Source: JABCPE02 sp963520375 (GTDB taxonomy: Bacteria > Bacteroidota > Bacteroidia > Flavobacteriales > Weeksellaceae). Taken from it: DNA of 59,225 nt. Below the pieces are notes generated by a model, which worked only from the letters and a program-made list of their open reading frames with translations, had not been told where the DNA came from and made no database searches. Positions 32,832 through 42,507 of this stretch are shown here, piece after piece (the stretch's first letter is position 1; the number at the start of each line of letters is the position of its first letter). The position numbers were made by a program, and so were the translations under genes. Where the stretch lies: the NCBI GenBank assembly GCA_963520375.1, contig CAUQQF010000012.1, forward strand, positions 1-59,225, given 5' to 3'.

Positions 32832-32857
32832 AAAAGCGAGTTGTAAGACTCGCTTTT
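32832..32857 (-). terminator. Terminator after the DUF2723 gene
   Basis: AAAAGCGAGT (32832-32841) and ACTCGCTTTT (32848-32857) form a 10-bp stem. Confidence 0.75.
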
Positions 32858-32864
32858 GTGGGTT

Positions 32865-35800
32865 TTATTCGGTTACACTTATGACTTTTTGGGTTATTTT
32901 TTGAGTTTTTTCCTTTTCATAAGTAGAATCAAAAGGTTTCATAATAGGGAAAAGGAACTGATAAAATGGCGTGATATTCTGCACTTCCTCAGATTTTTCA
33001 AAAGCTTTTTCTTTTCCCATCATTTCTAATTTTTTGATGAAATTATCAAATCTTTTGTCAATAACTGAGATGGAATTCACCAAATATTGGTATCCTTTGT
33101 CTTTTTTACCAGCGATTTCGTAGCCATTTACTACTGCCTGAACCACCATAGAATAAAGCATAGGCTGGGTAACCATCTGTCTTCTAAGTAGGTTTTGTTC
33201 TCGATTGCTGAGGCTTAGATAATAGTCATATTCGCTAAAAATATCTTTTTTCATTTGCTCAGCCAGTTTGAGACCTTTTTGCTCTTCTCCAGCGGCTATA
33301 TATCCGAAAATAATAGCACTCACCGAACGAGGATCATTATATTTCTCCACAGGAATTTCTCTAGAAGCTAAATCTAAAATTTCCAAAGCTTTTGCTTTTT
33401 GTCCTTTTAAAGCTAATGCTTCTGCGGCTCTTCCTGCTGATGTTCTGTAGTTCATGATGTTGGAAGTTGCCGTTTCATCATAGTGGACTTTAAGGTCTTT
33501 GAAGTTCCCCCAACGGAAATTTTTAACAACTTTGTAGAGTTCATCTGCATCTACACGCCCTAAATCTCCATCTTCTCTTTCAGGTGTTTTGATAGGAACA
33601 AGGCGATAGTTAAACCCATCAAATTGTAAATAATCATTTAGGTAAAATATATTTTTGGAGTCATAAATACCTCCAGAAGAGAAGCTTATAGGTCTTTTCC
33701 AATCAAAATTCGCTAAAATATCCATCATCATAAGTTCATTTTTGTACATGGTAGAACCTTCGTAGTTTATGATGATTTCGTTTTCTGCAAGTGAAGCATC
33801 CTGAGCTTTTATAATTCCCGATTTTACTGCATTTTCTTTGTTTACAGGCAATACGAATCTGCTCACAGGCAGGAAGTTAAACTTGTGATATTGCTCTTCC
33901 CCAAATAACATTTTTAGAATCATATCCTTATCCTCTGATTTGGAACGGAGGAACTGTATCGCTTCTTTTAATGTCATGGTTTCTTGGGTTAGATATTTTC
34001 TTAAAGAAGCCAATTCTGTCGCTGGAACTCCTTGTTCTTCAAGATTTTCAAAGATGCTTGCCCAGCTGTTTTTACTCATTAGATAGATTTGATCATTTAT
34101 TCCATCTCGATATTCGGCGTGAGATAGCGATGAAGGAACAGGCATCGCATTATAAGTTCTTCTTTTTACTTGGTCAATGTTCCAAGGTGTCGCCAAAAGC
34201 GTGTGGTTGATTACCTTCACATCATCTCTAAATCTTTCTGTCTCTTGGATAGCCCAAGTAGGGTAGGTGTCGTTATCTCCATAGACAAATAAAATTCCAT
34301 TTTTAGGGAGGGATTTCAGCGAAGAATAGGCATAATCATATGCTGTGTATCTACCGCTTCTGTCATGTGGAGTATAGTTTTGGAAGCCCATCATTAGAGG
34401 AATTCCCAGTAGAATGCTCCCTGTAGCGATATTATAAGAATTCTTTTTTATTTTATTTTGAGAAAAACTGAAAATACCTGCTACTCCCAGACCTATCCAT
34501 ATTGCAAAAACATAGAACGAGCCGACCATAGCGTAGTCTCTTTCCCTTGGTTCAAATGGTTTTACCCCCGTGTAGAAAATAATTCCCACACTCATCAGGA
34601 TAAATATAGAAAGTAAGGCGTACAATCTTCCAAAATCTTTCAGTGATTGGTAAGCAAAACCGATGATTCCAAGAAGGAAAGGAAGGAAGAAAAAGTATAC
34701 GGTGCTTTCGTTTTTGAATTTTGATGGAAGGTTGTCTTGGTCGCCCAGCATCATATTGTCAATGGCAGAAATTCCACTAATCCAGTTTCCGTTTGTGTTT
34801 TCCATGTGCCCTTCTAGGTCGTTTTGTCTTCCTACAAAATTCCACATCAGATAACGAGCGAAATAATATCCATTCTGGAAATCAATGAAATAATGCAGGT
34901 TTTGCGCTAGAGTAGGCTTTTTGATTTTGATTAAATCATAGCTTTTTACATCAAGATAATCTTTTGCAGTGATGTTTCCATCTTCATACTTAGCTTTTAA
35001 TTCATCAAAAGCTTTTTTCGCATGAGGATTGTCCACTATGTTTTCATTGGAATAATTAAACTCAAAATCAGGCGCGCCATACATGGATACATAGTTGTTC
35101 ATTACAGTCCTGTCAGAGTTGTACATTCTCGGCAAGAAGCTGACATGGTCTTTGTTATACACATAGTTGGTGCGTTCGTCTACTTTGTCATATTTTCCTG
35201 TTTTTTCGTTTTTTTCGTAGACATCGCCTGTTTTTATGGTTTTGTAGCCACCATCCTCGTTTCTTTCTATTCCATGCGCATCTAGATGAGCCGTATAGTT
35301 TTGTCCATATATAGTAGGCCAGTCGCCGTACTGCTCACGGTTGTAGTAGTCCAGCATACCAATGGCAGTATCAGGATTGTTCAGATTCATAGGAGGATTG
35401 GCATTGGCTCTGATAGGAATCATCATCCAGCACGAAAATCCGATGATCATATAAACTACTGATAATGCGATGGTTTGGTATAAATGGTTTTTGGTTTTTC
35501 TAGTATATCGGATGATATAATAACAAAAAGCAACCAAAATCATAAACGCAATGATAGTCCCTGAATGGAACGGCAGACCGATGCTATTTACAAAGAAAAT
35601 CTCACTCTTTCCGAAAAGTCTCATGACAATAGGGAAAATTCCTTTAAAAACAAATGCTAAAACTCCAAGCGTGATGAAATTAGCAATGATGAAGTTTTTC
35701 CAAGTGAATTTGTAATTTCTAGCATAATAGATGAAACACACCGCAGGAACTGCCAGCATCACCATCATATGGACACCCACAGAAAGCCCTGTGATAAAGA

Positions 35801-36350
35801 AAATCAGGATAATCCATCTCTGGCTGTCGCTGTCATGGTATTCGTTTTCCCATTTTGTAATCAGCCAGACTACAAGCGCGATGAACATAGACGCCATAGA
35901 ATACACCTCGCCCTCCACAGCAGAATACCAAAAAGTATCCGAAAAAGTAAACGCCAGTGAGCCTATAACTCCCGAAAACAGTACGGAAATCATTTCTGCT
36001 GAGCTGAGCTCTTCCATTTCTTTATTTAAAATTCTGCGGACTAAATGTGTAATGGTCCAAAAAAGAAATAAAATCGTAAATGCACTGAATAGCGCAGACA
36101 TAGCGTTGATAATCAGTGAGTAATAGGCCTCATTCCCAAAGCTCAAAATAGCCGCCACAGCGCCCACCAGCTGGAACAATGCTGCTCCTGGTGCGTGGGT
36201 AACTTCCAGTTTTACAGCGGATGAGATATATTCGCCCGTGTCCCAAAAGCTGAATTTATGCTCTATAGTGGATAAATAGGTAACCAAAGCAATCCCAAAA
36301 ACTGCCCAACCTAATATATTATTCCATTTTTTAAATGTCCAGTTTTTCAT
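32865..36350 (-). CDS. DUF2723 multi-spanning membrane protein (glycosyltransferase-like)
   Basis: This 1161-residue protein starts with the DUF2723 signature TYLSTIEHKFSFWDTGEY and THAPGAALFQLVGAV. About ten membrane segments fall in residues 15-330, more in about 560-690, and a soluble C-terminal part (about 700-1161) follows. FWDTGEY resembles the Asp-bearing first loop of GT-C glycosyltransferases. DUF2723 is related to eukaryotic TMEM260, an O-mannosyltransferase, so a role in surface protein O-glycosylation is plausible (inference). VYGDNDTYPTWAIQE is another conserved block. Single gene between kdsA and the TonB receptor. Confidence 0.85.
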   Translation of the reverse strand: MKNWTFKKWNNILGWAVFGIALVTYLSTIEHKFSFWDTGEYISSAVKLEVTHAPGAALFQLVGAVAAILSFGNEAYYSLIINAMSALFSAFTILFLFWTITHLVRRILNKEMEELSSAEMISVLFSGVIGSLAFTFSDTFWYSAVEGEVYSMASMFIALVVWLITKWENEYHDSDSQRWIILIFFITGLSVGVHMMVMLAVPAVCFIYYARNYKFTWKNFIIANFITLGVLAFVFKGIFPIVMRLFGKSEIFFVNSIGLPFHSGTIIAFMILVAFCYYIIRYTRKTKNHLYQTIALSVVYMIIGFSCWMMIPIRANANPPMNLNNPDTAIGMLDYYNREQYGDWPTIYGQNYTAHLDAHGIERNEDGGYKTIKTGDVYEKNEKTGKYDKVDERTNYVYNKDHVSFLPRMYNSDRTVMNNYVSMYGAPDFEFNYSNENIVDNPHAKKAFDELKAKYEDGNITAKDYLDVKSYDLIKIKKPTLAQNLHYFIDFQNGYYFARYLMWNFVGRQNDLEGHMENTNGNWISGISAIDNMMLGDQDNLPSKFKNESTVYFFFLPFLLGIIGFAYQSLKDFGRLYALLSIFILMSVGIIFYTGVKPFEPRERDYAMVGSFYVFAIWIGLGVAGIFSFSQNKIKKNSYNIATGSILLGIPLMMGFQNYTPHDRSGRYTAYDYAYSSLKSLPKNGILFVYGDNDTYPTWAIQETERFRDDVKVINHTLLATPWNIDQVKRRTYNAMPVPSSLSHAEYRDGINDQIYLMSKNSWASIFENLEEQGVPATELASLRKYLTQETMTLKEAIQFLRSKSEDKDMILKMLFGEEQYHKFNFLPVSRFVLPVNKENAVKSGIIKAQDASLAENEIIINYEGSTMYKNELMMMDILANFDWKRPISFSSGGIYDSKNIFYLNDYLQFDGFNYRLVPIKTPEREDGDLGRVDADELYKVVKNFRWGNFKDLKVHYDETATSNIMNYRTSAGRAAEALALKGQKAKALEILDLASREIPVEKYNDPRSVSAIIFGYIAAGEEQKGLKLAEQMKKDIFSEYDYYLSLSNREQNLLRRQMVTQPMLYSMVVQAVVNGYEIAGKKDKGYQYLVNSISVIDKRFDNFIKKLEMMGKEKAFEKSEEVQNITPFYQFLFPIMKPFDSTYEKEKTQKITQKVISVTE

Positions 36351-36482
36351 TAATAAAAATAATTTGTCGCGAAATTAAGATTTTTTGATAAAAGAAATCC
36401 AATTTTTAGCCTAAAATTATGATTTTTTTAAATATTTATCTGATGAGGAAAAATTCTTTTTTAGAATTATTTTAAATAAAAA

Positions 36483-36514
36483 TTTGGTTTGTGTATTTAA
36501 AAATATTAGTTTTG
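36483..36514 (+). promoter_or_regulatory. Promoter of the TonB receptor / thioredoxin operon
   Basis: TTTG at 36483-36486 and TAGTTTTG at 36507-36514 are spaced by 20 bases, a full consensus match. No metal-regulator operator could be recognised. Confidence 0.65.
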
Positions 36515-36549
36515 CCTAACATTTATTTCTAATTAAATCTAATTATATT

Positions 36550-38577
36550 ATGAAAAATTATAAACTTTTTCCATTGTCAGCCCTGTTTTTCATAGGTTTG
36601 ATGAATGCGCAAGATGTAAAGCAAGACTCCCTTCACAAGGATAAAAATGTAGATGAAGTGATTATCACAGGAACGCTCAAACCGATAAGCAAGTCTAAAA
36701 GTCCCGTTCCAGTGGAAATTTACACCAAGAAATTTTTTGAAAAAAATCCGACTTCTAACCTTTTAGAATCTATTTCTATGGTTAATGGGATTCGTTCGCA
36801 GATTAACTGTTCGGTTTGTAATACGGGAGACATCCATATCAATGGGCTGGAAGGGCCTTACTCGCTGATTCTCATCGATGGAATGCCGATAGTGAGTTCC
36901 CTTTCCACGGTCTACGGTCTGAGTGGAATTCCGAATTCTATGATAGAGCGAATAGAAATCGTGAAAGGTCCTGCATCCTCTGTATATGGGACAGAAGCGA
37001 TGGGAGGAACTATCAATATCATCACTAAAAACGCTTTGACCGCACCGAAGTTTGCTTCGGATTTTAGCACGACTTCTTGGGGCGAGCAGAATATGGATTT
37101 GGCTACGAAATTCAATATTGGTAAGAAAGCAGCGTCTATCTTGAGCGTGAATTATTTTAATTTTACGAATAGAATTGACAAGAATAATGATGGCTTCATG
37201 GATACCACGCTTCAAGACCGAGTTTCTGTGTTTAACAAGTGGAATTTTAAGCGAAAAGACAATAGAATGGCTTCCTTTATGGCAAGATACCTTTATGAAG
37301 ACCGATTGGGAGGGCAGCTCCAGTGGCAGAAACAGCATAGAGGCGGCGATGAAGTCTATGGCGAAAGTATCTATACCAACCGCTTTGAGGCGATAGGGCT
37401 TTATCAGCTTCCTACGGTGGAGCAGTTGTTTTTACAGCTTTCGTTTAATTATCATAATCAGGACTCTAGATACGGAACAGAAGCCTTTGATGCGACACAG
37501 CGCACGAGTTTTGGGCAGTTTTATTGGAATAAAAATTTCGGAAAGCATGACTTGATAGCAGGAGCTACTTTGCGCCATAACTACTACGATGATAGTACGA
37601 TAGGAACGCAAAACACAGACGGAACGAATAACCCGACCAGCGACTGGCTTCCAGGGCTTTTCGTACAAGACCAATGGACTTTTAATGACAAACACTCACT
37701 TTTGCTGGGGTACAGATTAGACCACAGTAAAAATCATGGATTTATTCATTCTCCGAGGCTGGCTTATAAGCTGAGCCCAAGCCCTGCGACCAGCATTAGA
37801 GCGAGTTTTGGGACTGGTTTCCGTGTGGTGAATGTCTTTACCGAAGACCATAAATCGCTTACCAATGCCAGAGAAACGGTCATCAGAGATATTAAACCAG
37901 AAAAATCCATCAACGGGAATATTAATTTTACTCAAAAAATAACCGCAGGAAACGGCTATATTGATATAGATGCTACGGCTTTTTATTCCTATTTTACGAA
38001 TAAAATCGTGGCTGATACAGAGACAGATAGCGATAAAATCATTTATGATAACCTGAAAGGGCATGCGATAAGCCAAGGGATTTCATTGGGAGCGAATATA
38101 AAATTTGGTATTCCGCTGAGCTTAAATATAGGGGCAACCTATATGGATGTTTTTGAAAAGTATGAAGAAGGGGGCGAAACGCACAAAAAATACGAGCAGC
38201 TCGCACCTAAATGGTCTGGAACTTATGCACTCAGCTATGAGTTTAGTAGAAAATTTGGGGTAGATTTTACGGGCGAAGTTTATGGGCCGATGCGCCTTAT
38301 CACCGTTCCGAAGGATTTTCGACCAGAATACTCGCCATGGTATAGTTTGGCGAATATTCAGCTGAGAACTAAGTTTGACAATGGATTGGAAATTTATGGC
38401 GGTGTGAAAAATTTGTTTAATTTCACTCCGAAAGACCCTATCCTAAGACCTTTTGACCCGTTTGATAAAGATACAGGAACCAATAATCCGAACGGATATG
38501 AGTTTGAACCATCCTACGGATACGCTCCGATGCAGAAAATAAGAGGTTTCCTAGGAATAAGATACACGATAAAATAA
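36550..38577 (+). CDS. TonB-dependent outer membrane receptor with CxxC plug motif
   Basis: A 675-residue protein with a signal peptide ending at LMNAQ, then a TonB-box-like DEVIITGTL (about 34-42). The plug domain follows (about 45-165, with DGMPIV, IERIEIVKGPASSVYGTEAMGG and INIITK), then a 22-strand barrel ending in IRGFLGIRYTIK. The plug carries Cys residues as NCSVCNTGDIHINGLEGPY, a CxxC arrangement unusual for siderophore receptors. No CarboxypepD_reg domain and no SusD partner are present, so polymer uptake is unlikely. A thioredoxin-fold gene follows after 5 bases. A metal or metallophore substrate is inferred. Confidence 0.85.
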   Translation: MKNYKLFPLSALFFIGLMNAQDVKQDSLHKDKNVDEVIITGTLKPISKSKSPVPVEIYTKKFFEKNPTSNLLESISMVNGIRSQINCSVCNTGDIHINGLEGPYSLILIDGMPIVSSLSTVYGLSGIPNSMIERIEIVKGPASSVYGTEAMGGTINIITKNALTAPKFASDFSTTSWGEQNMDLATKFNIGKKAASILSVNYFNFTNRIDKNNDGFMDTTLQDRVSVFNKWNFKRKDNRMASFMARYLYEDRLGGQLQWQKQHRGGDEVYGESIYTNRFEAIGLYQLPTVEQLFLQLSFNYHNQDSRYGTEAFDATQRTSFGQFYWNKNFGKHDLIAGATLRHNYYDDSTIGTQNTDGTNNPTSDWLPGLFVQDQWTFNDKHSLLLGYRLDHSKNHGFIHSPRLAYKLSPSPATSIRASFGTGFRVVNVFTEDHKSLTNARETVIRDIKPEKSINGNINFTQKITAGNGYIDIDATAFYSYFTNKIVADTETDSDKIIYDNLKGHAISQGISLGANIKFGIPLSLNIGATYMDVFEKYEEGGETHKKYEQLAPKWSGTYALSYEFSRKFGVDFTGEVYGPMRLITVPKDFRPEYSPWYSLANIQLRTKFDNGLEIYGGVKNLFNFTPKDPILRPFDPFDKDTGTNNPNGYEFEPSYGYAPMQKIRGFLGIRYTIK

Positions 38578-38582
38578 AATAT

Positions 38583-39026
38583 ATGAAACTAAAATTCGCT
38601 TTTTTGGCGGTTGTGTTGTCCTGTTTTTCTTATGCTCAGATACTGAATAGTTTTGAGGAAGTGGAAAAATTAAGAAAAGAAAATCCTAAGCCTGTGGTTG
38701 TTTTATTCACCACCGAATGGTGCGGAGTGTGCAGAGTGCAGAAGAAGAACTTATCAAAACTTCCTCAGAGCATATGGGACAGCGTCTATTTTATAAGTGT
38801 GAACCCTGAAAAATACCATAAAGACATAGAGTTTTTTGGGAAGAAATATACTTTCGTGTCCAATGGAACTTCGGGACTGCATAAAATAGCCTACGAGCTG
38901 GCTGGCGGCAGAGTTCCTGCCTATCCATTCTGGGTTTTTGCTGATGAAAACGGGAAAATGCTGACTCATGAAGGACTACTGAAAGAAAAAGAATTAAATT
39001 CAATTTTTTCTAATCATAATCACTAA
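38583..39026 (+). CDS. Exported thioredoxin-family protein
   Basis: This 147-residue protein has a signal peptide (cleavage near SYAQ, residue 19) and a thioredoxin fold. VVVLFTTEWCGVCRVQKKNL carries the CxxC redox site, and the cis-Pro region is RVPAYPFWVF. It ends with the His-rich NHNH. It lies 5 bases after the TonB receptor stop, so they are co-transcribed. It could keep the receptor's CxxC pair, or a metal-binding partner, in the right redox state in the periplasm; that link is inference. Confidence 0.85.
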   Translation: MKLKFAFLAVVLSCFSYAQILNSFEEVEKLRKENPKPVVVLFTTEWCGVCRVQKKNLSKLPQSIWDSVYFISVNPEKYHKDIEFFGKKYTFVSNGTSGLHKIAYELAGGRVPAYPFWVFADENGKMLTHEGLLKEKELNSIFSNHNH

Positions 39027-39029
39027 GTG

Positions 39030-39059
39030 CGGAAGTAAGGCGATTTTGCCTTACTTTCG
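39030..39059. terminator. Bidirectional terminator
   Basis: CGGAAGTAAGGC (39030-39041) pairs with GCCTTACTTTCG (39048-39059) and is followed by T residues on plus. It separates the thioredoxin gene from the convergent flippase gene. Confidence 0.8.
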
Positions 39060-39063
39060 TTTT

Positions 39064-40542
39064 TTATTTGTTTTCAGATTTTTTCAGAAGATATTTTTGT
39101 AGAATTTGGTTCAAAGGATATATTTTGAAAATAAGATTTCCGATAAATATCACCGCTAAAACCAAAGCAGGTTTGTAAATCAAATTCACAAAACTAGACT
39201 GAAAATTAGGAAAAATCGAAGCCAAAACAATCGCAGAGCCACAGATGATAACTGCCCACATCATTTTGATGGATAATGGAAAAACCTTGAAATGGTGGTA
39301 GTTGAACACGATTTTTATTAAATTAAACGAAGTCAAAGAAATAGCGTAGGAAATGGCAATTCCCAAAATTCCTAAATCGGTATATTTTAGGAAAAAAGCA
39401 TTTAGAGCGATGGTCACTACGGCTAAAATAAGCATAAACAGGGTGTTGTACTTATAAAATTTGGACATGGAAATAATGTGGCTGTTGAATCCCGTAGCCA
39501 AATCAAACAGCATAGTCATGCCAATAATCCATAAAATAGGTTCTGCTGTCCGAAGAAGTTCTCCATTTTTCATAAAGTCCGTGAGGAAGGGAAATCCCAC
39601 TACAATACACGAAAAAAAGACCAATCCTAAAAAGAATAAACTGAGGGAAGTTTTTTTGTGAAAGCGGTCAAGTTCCTGCAAGGTATTTTCCGTAAGATGC
39701 TTGTTAATCATCGGTGCAGAGATGTTGTAAAGCCCCATCTGAGGGATGTTTATGAGGGTAACGATGGAGTAAATATTGCTGTAAAGCCCATTTTGCTCAA
39801 AGCCGATGTATTCTCCAATCATCACATTGGCAATTTTCAAAGCTAAAAAACTGCCTATATTTCCCAAAAATCCGAAAAAACTATAAGATAAAATCTGAAC
39901 CCAAAGCCCGTTTTGTCGGAAGTAATCTGTGCTAAAATCAAAATTAAATTTCTCTAACTTATTGTTATACACGAAATAACCTAACATTGCCATAAAGAAA
40001 ACAGAAATAAAGAAAATAAGCGCCATATTTTCAGGGACTTTTGCGAAGAAAAACAAACAAAAAGCACCGATGTTGGCAAGTTTCGGAAAAAGATTTTCAA
40101 AAATGTTCGGAATGGCGATGCGTTTATAATTGGAAATATATTTATTCAAAACAGTAGAAATGGATAGAAACAAAATCAAAGGAAAAATCAGATGTTTCGC
40201 CTGCCAGTTTTCACTTTGTTTCAGAGAAGGGAAAATATTGAAAATCAGAAAGTAAAGAATTCCGAAAATAAAAAAGTTGATAAAAATCCCTACAAAGGAC
40301 AGCGAGAGCATATTCTGGTGTTTTCCATCTTTTTGGGTCTGTGCAAAAAACTTGACATTAGAAAAAGAAATCCCAAAAACCACTATCGGAACGAACATCT
40401 CCGCCGTTGGGAAAATAAATCTCAACTTGCCATAAAATTCCAAATCATTCGGGAAAATAAAGAAATTTGCCAGCGTTCCCAGCAAAAATCCCAGATATCC
40501 TACAATGGAATATTTTAGCCCTTGTCGGAGTATTACGCTCAT
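39064..40542 (-). CDS. Oligosaccharide flippase family protein (Wzx/MOP type)
   Basis: A 492-residue membrane protein with about twelve to fourteen predicted helices and a basic C-terminus (LLKKSENK). The start region VGYLGFLLGTLANFFIFP and the mid-protein ALKIANVMIGEYIGFEQNGLYSNIYSIVTLINIPQMG are characteristic in pattern of the MOP superfamily flippases that move lipid-linked sugars across the inner membrane. The start codon overlaps the stop of the FkbM methyltransferase gene, indicating coupled translation. The glycan is unknown. Confidence 0.82.
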   Translation of the reverse strand: MSVILRQGLKYSIVGYLGFLLGTLANFFIFPNDLEFYGKLRFIFPTAEMFVPIVVFGISFSNVKFFAQTQKDGKHQNMLSLSFVGIFINFFIFGILYFLIFNIFPSLKQSENWQAKHLIFPLILFLSISTVLNKYISNYKRIAIPNIFENLFPKLANIGAFCLFFFAKVPENMALIFFISVFFMAMLGYFVYNNKLEKFNFDFSTDYFRQNGLWVQILSYSFFGFLGNIGSFLALKIANVMIGEYIGFEQNGLYSNIYSIVTLINIPQMGLYNISAPMINKHLTENTLQELDRFHKKTSLSLFFLGLVFFSCIVVGFPFLTDFMKNGELLRTAEPILWIIGMTMLFDLATGFNSHIISMSKFYKYNTLFMLILAVVTIALNAFFLKYTDLGILGIAISYAISLTSFNLIKIVFNYHHFKVFPLSIKMMWAVIICGSAIVLASIFPNFQSSFVNLIYKPALVLAVIFIGNLIFKIYPLNQILQKYLLKKSENK

Positions 40543-41354
40543 TATCTGTTGTTTATGAAAATTATATTTTTGATAAATTTACTAGAATCTTCGGCAAAGA
40601 TAGCATTTTGAGAATTTAGAATATCCTCGGTCAAAGGTTCTAATGAAAAATTCTCTCGATGCAGATAATGCGCCGAATATCCGTATTTTTCTATATTAGA
40701 AATTACTTCCCAAATCGACTCGGAGTGGTACTTTTGCTCGATTTTTACCATTAGAACGGGCTTGAATTTTTCAATGGTTTCTTTCGCGCCTTCCAGCACG
40801 GAGAGTTCTTGCCCCACCGTGTCTATCTTTATGAAATCCAGCCTTTCCAGTTCTTTTTTTTCTGCCTCTCTTTTTTGGCACCAGCTGTCAAGGGTGATGC
40901 ATTCTGCTTTTTGTGTGGCTATTTTTGTGTCCTCATCTTCTATAATGTTGTCCAGCAGGGTGCTTTCCTCGTGGATTTTTTCTTTGTTGAGGACAGGAAT
41001 CATCAGTTCAGCCTTCTTGTTTTCACTAGACAAGGCTTTTTGATAAAAATTGATTTTAGAAAAAAGATTTTTGAGTCTTTTACAAAGGATTTTATTAGGC
41101 TCAAAAACATGAATGTTTTCAGGGAAAAGAATGTAATCCAGCCAGTAGACATAATCTCCCCAGCCTGCTCCGATGTCTATGAAAACAGCTTTCTGCGGCA
41201 GGAAATCTTTCAGCCAGAGCAGCTCTGGTTCTGCATTTCTCTTAAAAATATTTTCCCTATTGAGACGGATGAGTTTTTTATAAAAACGACTTTTATAAAT
41301 AGTAGGAGAAACGAACCAAAAATTCTGTGCAAGAGCATAGTAGGGATTAATCAT
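40542..41354 (-). CDS. FkbM-family methyltransferase
   Basis: A 270-residue protein with the SAM-binding motif FIDIGAGWGDYVYW (about 55-68), then VFEPNKILCKRLK, and the FkbM block LDFIKIDTVGQELSVLEGA followed by KPVLMVKIEQ. FkbM enzymes O-methylate glycans or small molecules. Overlap by one base with the downstream flippase suggests methylation of a surface sugar exported by it (inference). A basic N-terminus (about 1-45) precedes the SAM domain. Cytosolic. Confidence 0.85.
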   Translation of the reverse strand: MINPYYALAQNFWFVSPTIYKSRFYKKLIRLNRENIFKRNAEPELLWLKDFLPQKAVFIDIGAGWGDYVYWLDYILFPENIHVFEPNKILCKRLKNLFSKINFYQKALSSENKKAELMIPVLNKEKIHEESTLLDNIIEDEDTKIATQKAECITLDSWCQKREAEKKELERLDFIKIDTVGQELSVLEGAKETIEKFKPVLMVKIEQKYHSESIWEVISNIEKYGYSAHYLHRENFSLEPLTEDILNSQNAIFAEDSSKFIKNIIFINNR

Positions 41355-41500
41355 GCTGTAAATTTTTCCAAACTACAAAACTACGATATTTACACAGATT
41401 TTAGATGAAAAATCTCCACAAAAAAATCAGAGATAAATTTTATCTTTCATAAAGGTGTATTGATTTTTGATTTTCAGACAAAAAGAAAGGTAGAATTTAT

Positions 41501-41508
41501 TACCTTTG
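41501..41508 (+). promoter_or_regulatory. -7 box of the pseudouridine synthase gene
   Basis: TACCTTTG matches TAnnTTTG. It overlaps an in-frame TTG (41506), so the ATG at 41530 is preferred. Confidence 0.55.
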
Positions 41509-41529
41509 CACAAATTATTTAAGAACAAG

Positions 41530-42441
41530 ATGAGCAGAGATAGAAAAAGTTTTTCGGGAAGAAGGGATAACAGAGAAGAGAGTAGAGGAAGCCAAAACAG
41601 AAATAAATTTGAGAAAAGGGACAGACCATCTGCTCCTAAAAAGTTTTACAAAAAACCTGATGAGCAGGAAGATAAGGCTAAATCCTTTATTCTGAAAAGA
41701 AAATTGGACAAAATCAGCAAACAGGTTGAAAAAGATACAATTAGGCTTAATAAATACATCGCTAATTCTGGAATATGCAGCAGGAGAGAGGCTGATGAAC
41801 TGATTACACAAGGACTAGTGGAGGTCAATGGGAAGGTGGTTACAGAAATGGGATACCAAGTTCAGAAAACAGACAGAGTGGTTTTCGATGGACAGAGTAT
41901 AACTCCAGAAAAGCCTGTGTATGTGCTTCTTAACAAACCGAAAGGATATATTTCTACGACAAAAGATGAGAAAGCGAGAAAGACCGTGATGGATTTGGTA
42001 GCGAATGCCTCGCCGTATCGTTTATTCCCAGTGGGTAGGCTGGATAGACAGACCACAGGGCTTATTCTTTTGACAAATGATGGGCATTTGACTAAAAAAC
42101 TGACCCACCCGTCTTTTGGAGTGAAAAAAATCTATCATGTTACTTTGGATAGAAAACTAAGCGTGGAGGATCTGCGCACGATAGCAGATGGAGTTCGTCT
42201 GGAAGAGGGAGTAGCAGAGGTGGACAGCATCTCATACATCGAAGGAAAACCTAAAAATGAAGTAGGAATAGAAATCCACATCGGTTGGAATAGAGTCGTA
42301 AGGAGAATTTTCAAGAAAATGGGCTATGAAGTGGAGGCTTTGGACAGAGTGATTTTTGCTGGGCTTACCAAGAAAAATATCAAACGAGGACACTGGCGAA
42401 TTCTCACCGAAATGGAAGTGAATAACCTAAAAATGTTATAA
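41530..42441 (+). CDS. RsuA/RluB-family pseudouridine synthase
   Basis: The 303-residue enzyme isomerises a uridine in rRNA. The start at ATG 41530 follows a -7 box. A basic disordered N-terminus (about 1-65, SRDRKSFSGRRDNREESRG) precedes the S4 RNA-binding domain (about 70-130, RLNKYIANSGICSRREADEL). The catalytic domain has the Asp motif GRLDRQTTGLILLTNDG, plus KPKGYIST and NRVVRRIFKKMGYEV. The arginine-rich leader is common in Bacteroidota versions. Which rRNA site is modified (RluB, RluE or RluF type) cannot be told from the sequence. Cytosolic. Confidence 0.92.
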   Translation: MSRDRKSFSGRRDNREESRGSQNRNKFEKRDRPSAPKKFYKKPDEQEDKAKSFILKRKLDKISKQVEKDTIRLNKYIANSGICSRREADELITQGLVEVNGKVVTEMGYQVQKTDRVVFDGQSITPEKPVYVLLNKPKGYISTTKDEKARKTVMDLVANASPYRLFPVGRLDRQTTGLILLTNDGHLTKKLTHPSFGVKKIYHVTLDRKLSVEDLRTIADGVRLEEGVAEVDSISYIEGKPKNEVGIEIHIGWNRVVRRIFKKMGYEVEALDRVIFAGLTKKNIKRGHWRILTEMEVNNLKML

Positions 42442-42450
42442 AAAAATAGA

Positions 42451-42485
42451 AGTGATAAATACTCTCTCTGTGTTTATCACTTTTT
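42451..42485 (+). terminator. Terminator of the pseudouridine synthase gene
   Basis: AGTGATAAATA (42451-42461) pairs with TGTTTATCACT (42471-42481) with one G-U and is followed by T residues. Confidence 0.7.
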
Positions 42486-42507
42486 AATTTAAAATACTGA
42501 ATTTAGA

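Noticed and set aside
41506..41508. TTG at 41506 as start of the pseudouridine synthase
   Set aside because: It overlaps the -7 box TACCTTTG; the ATG at 41530 is better.
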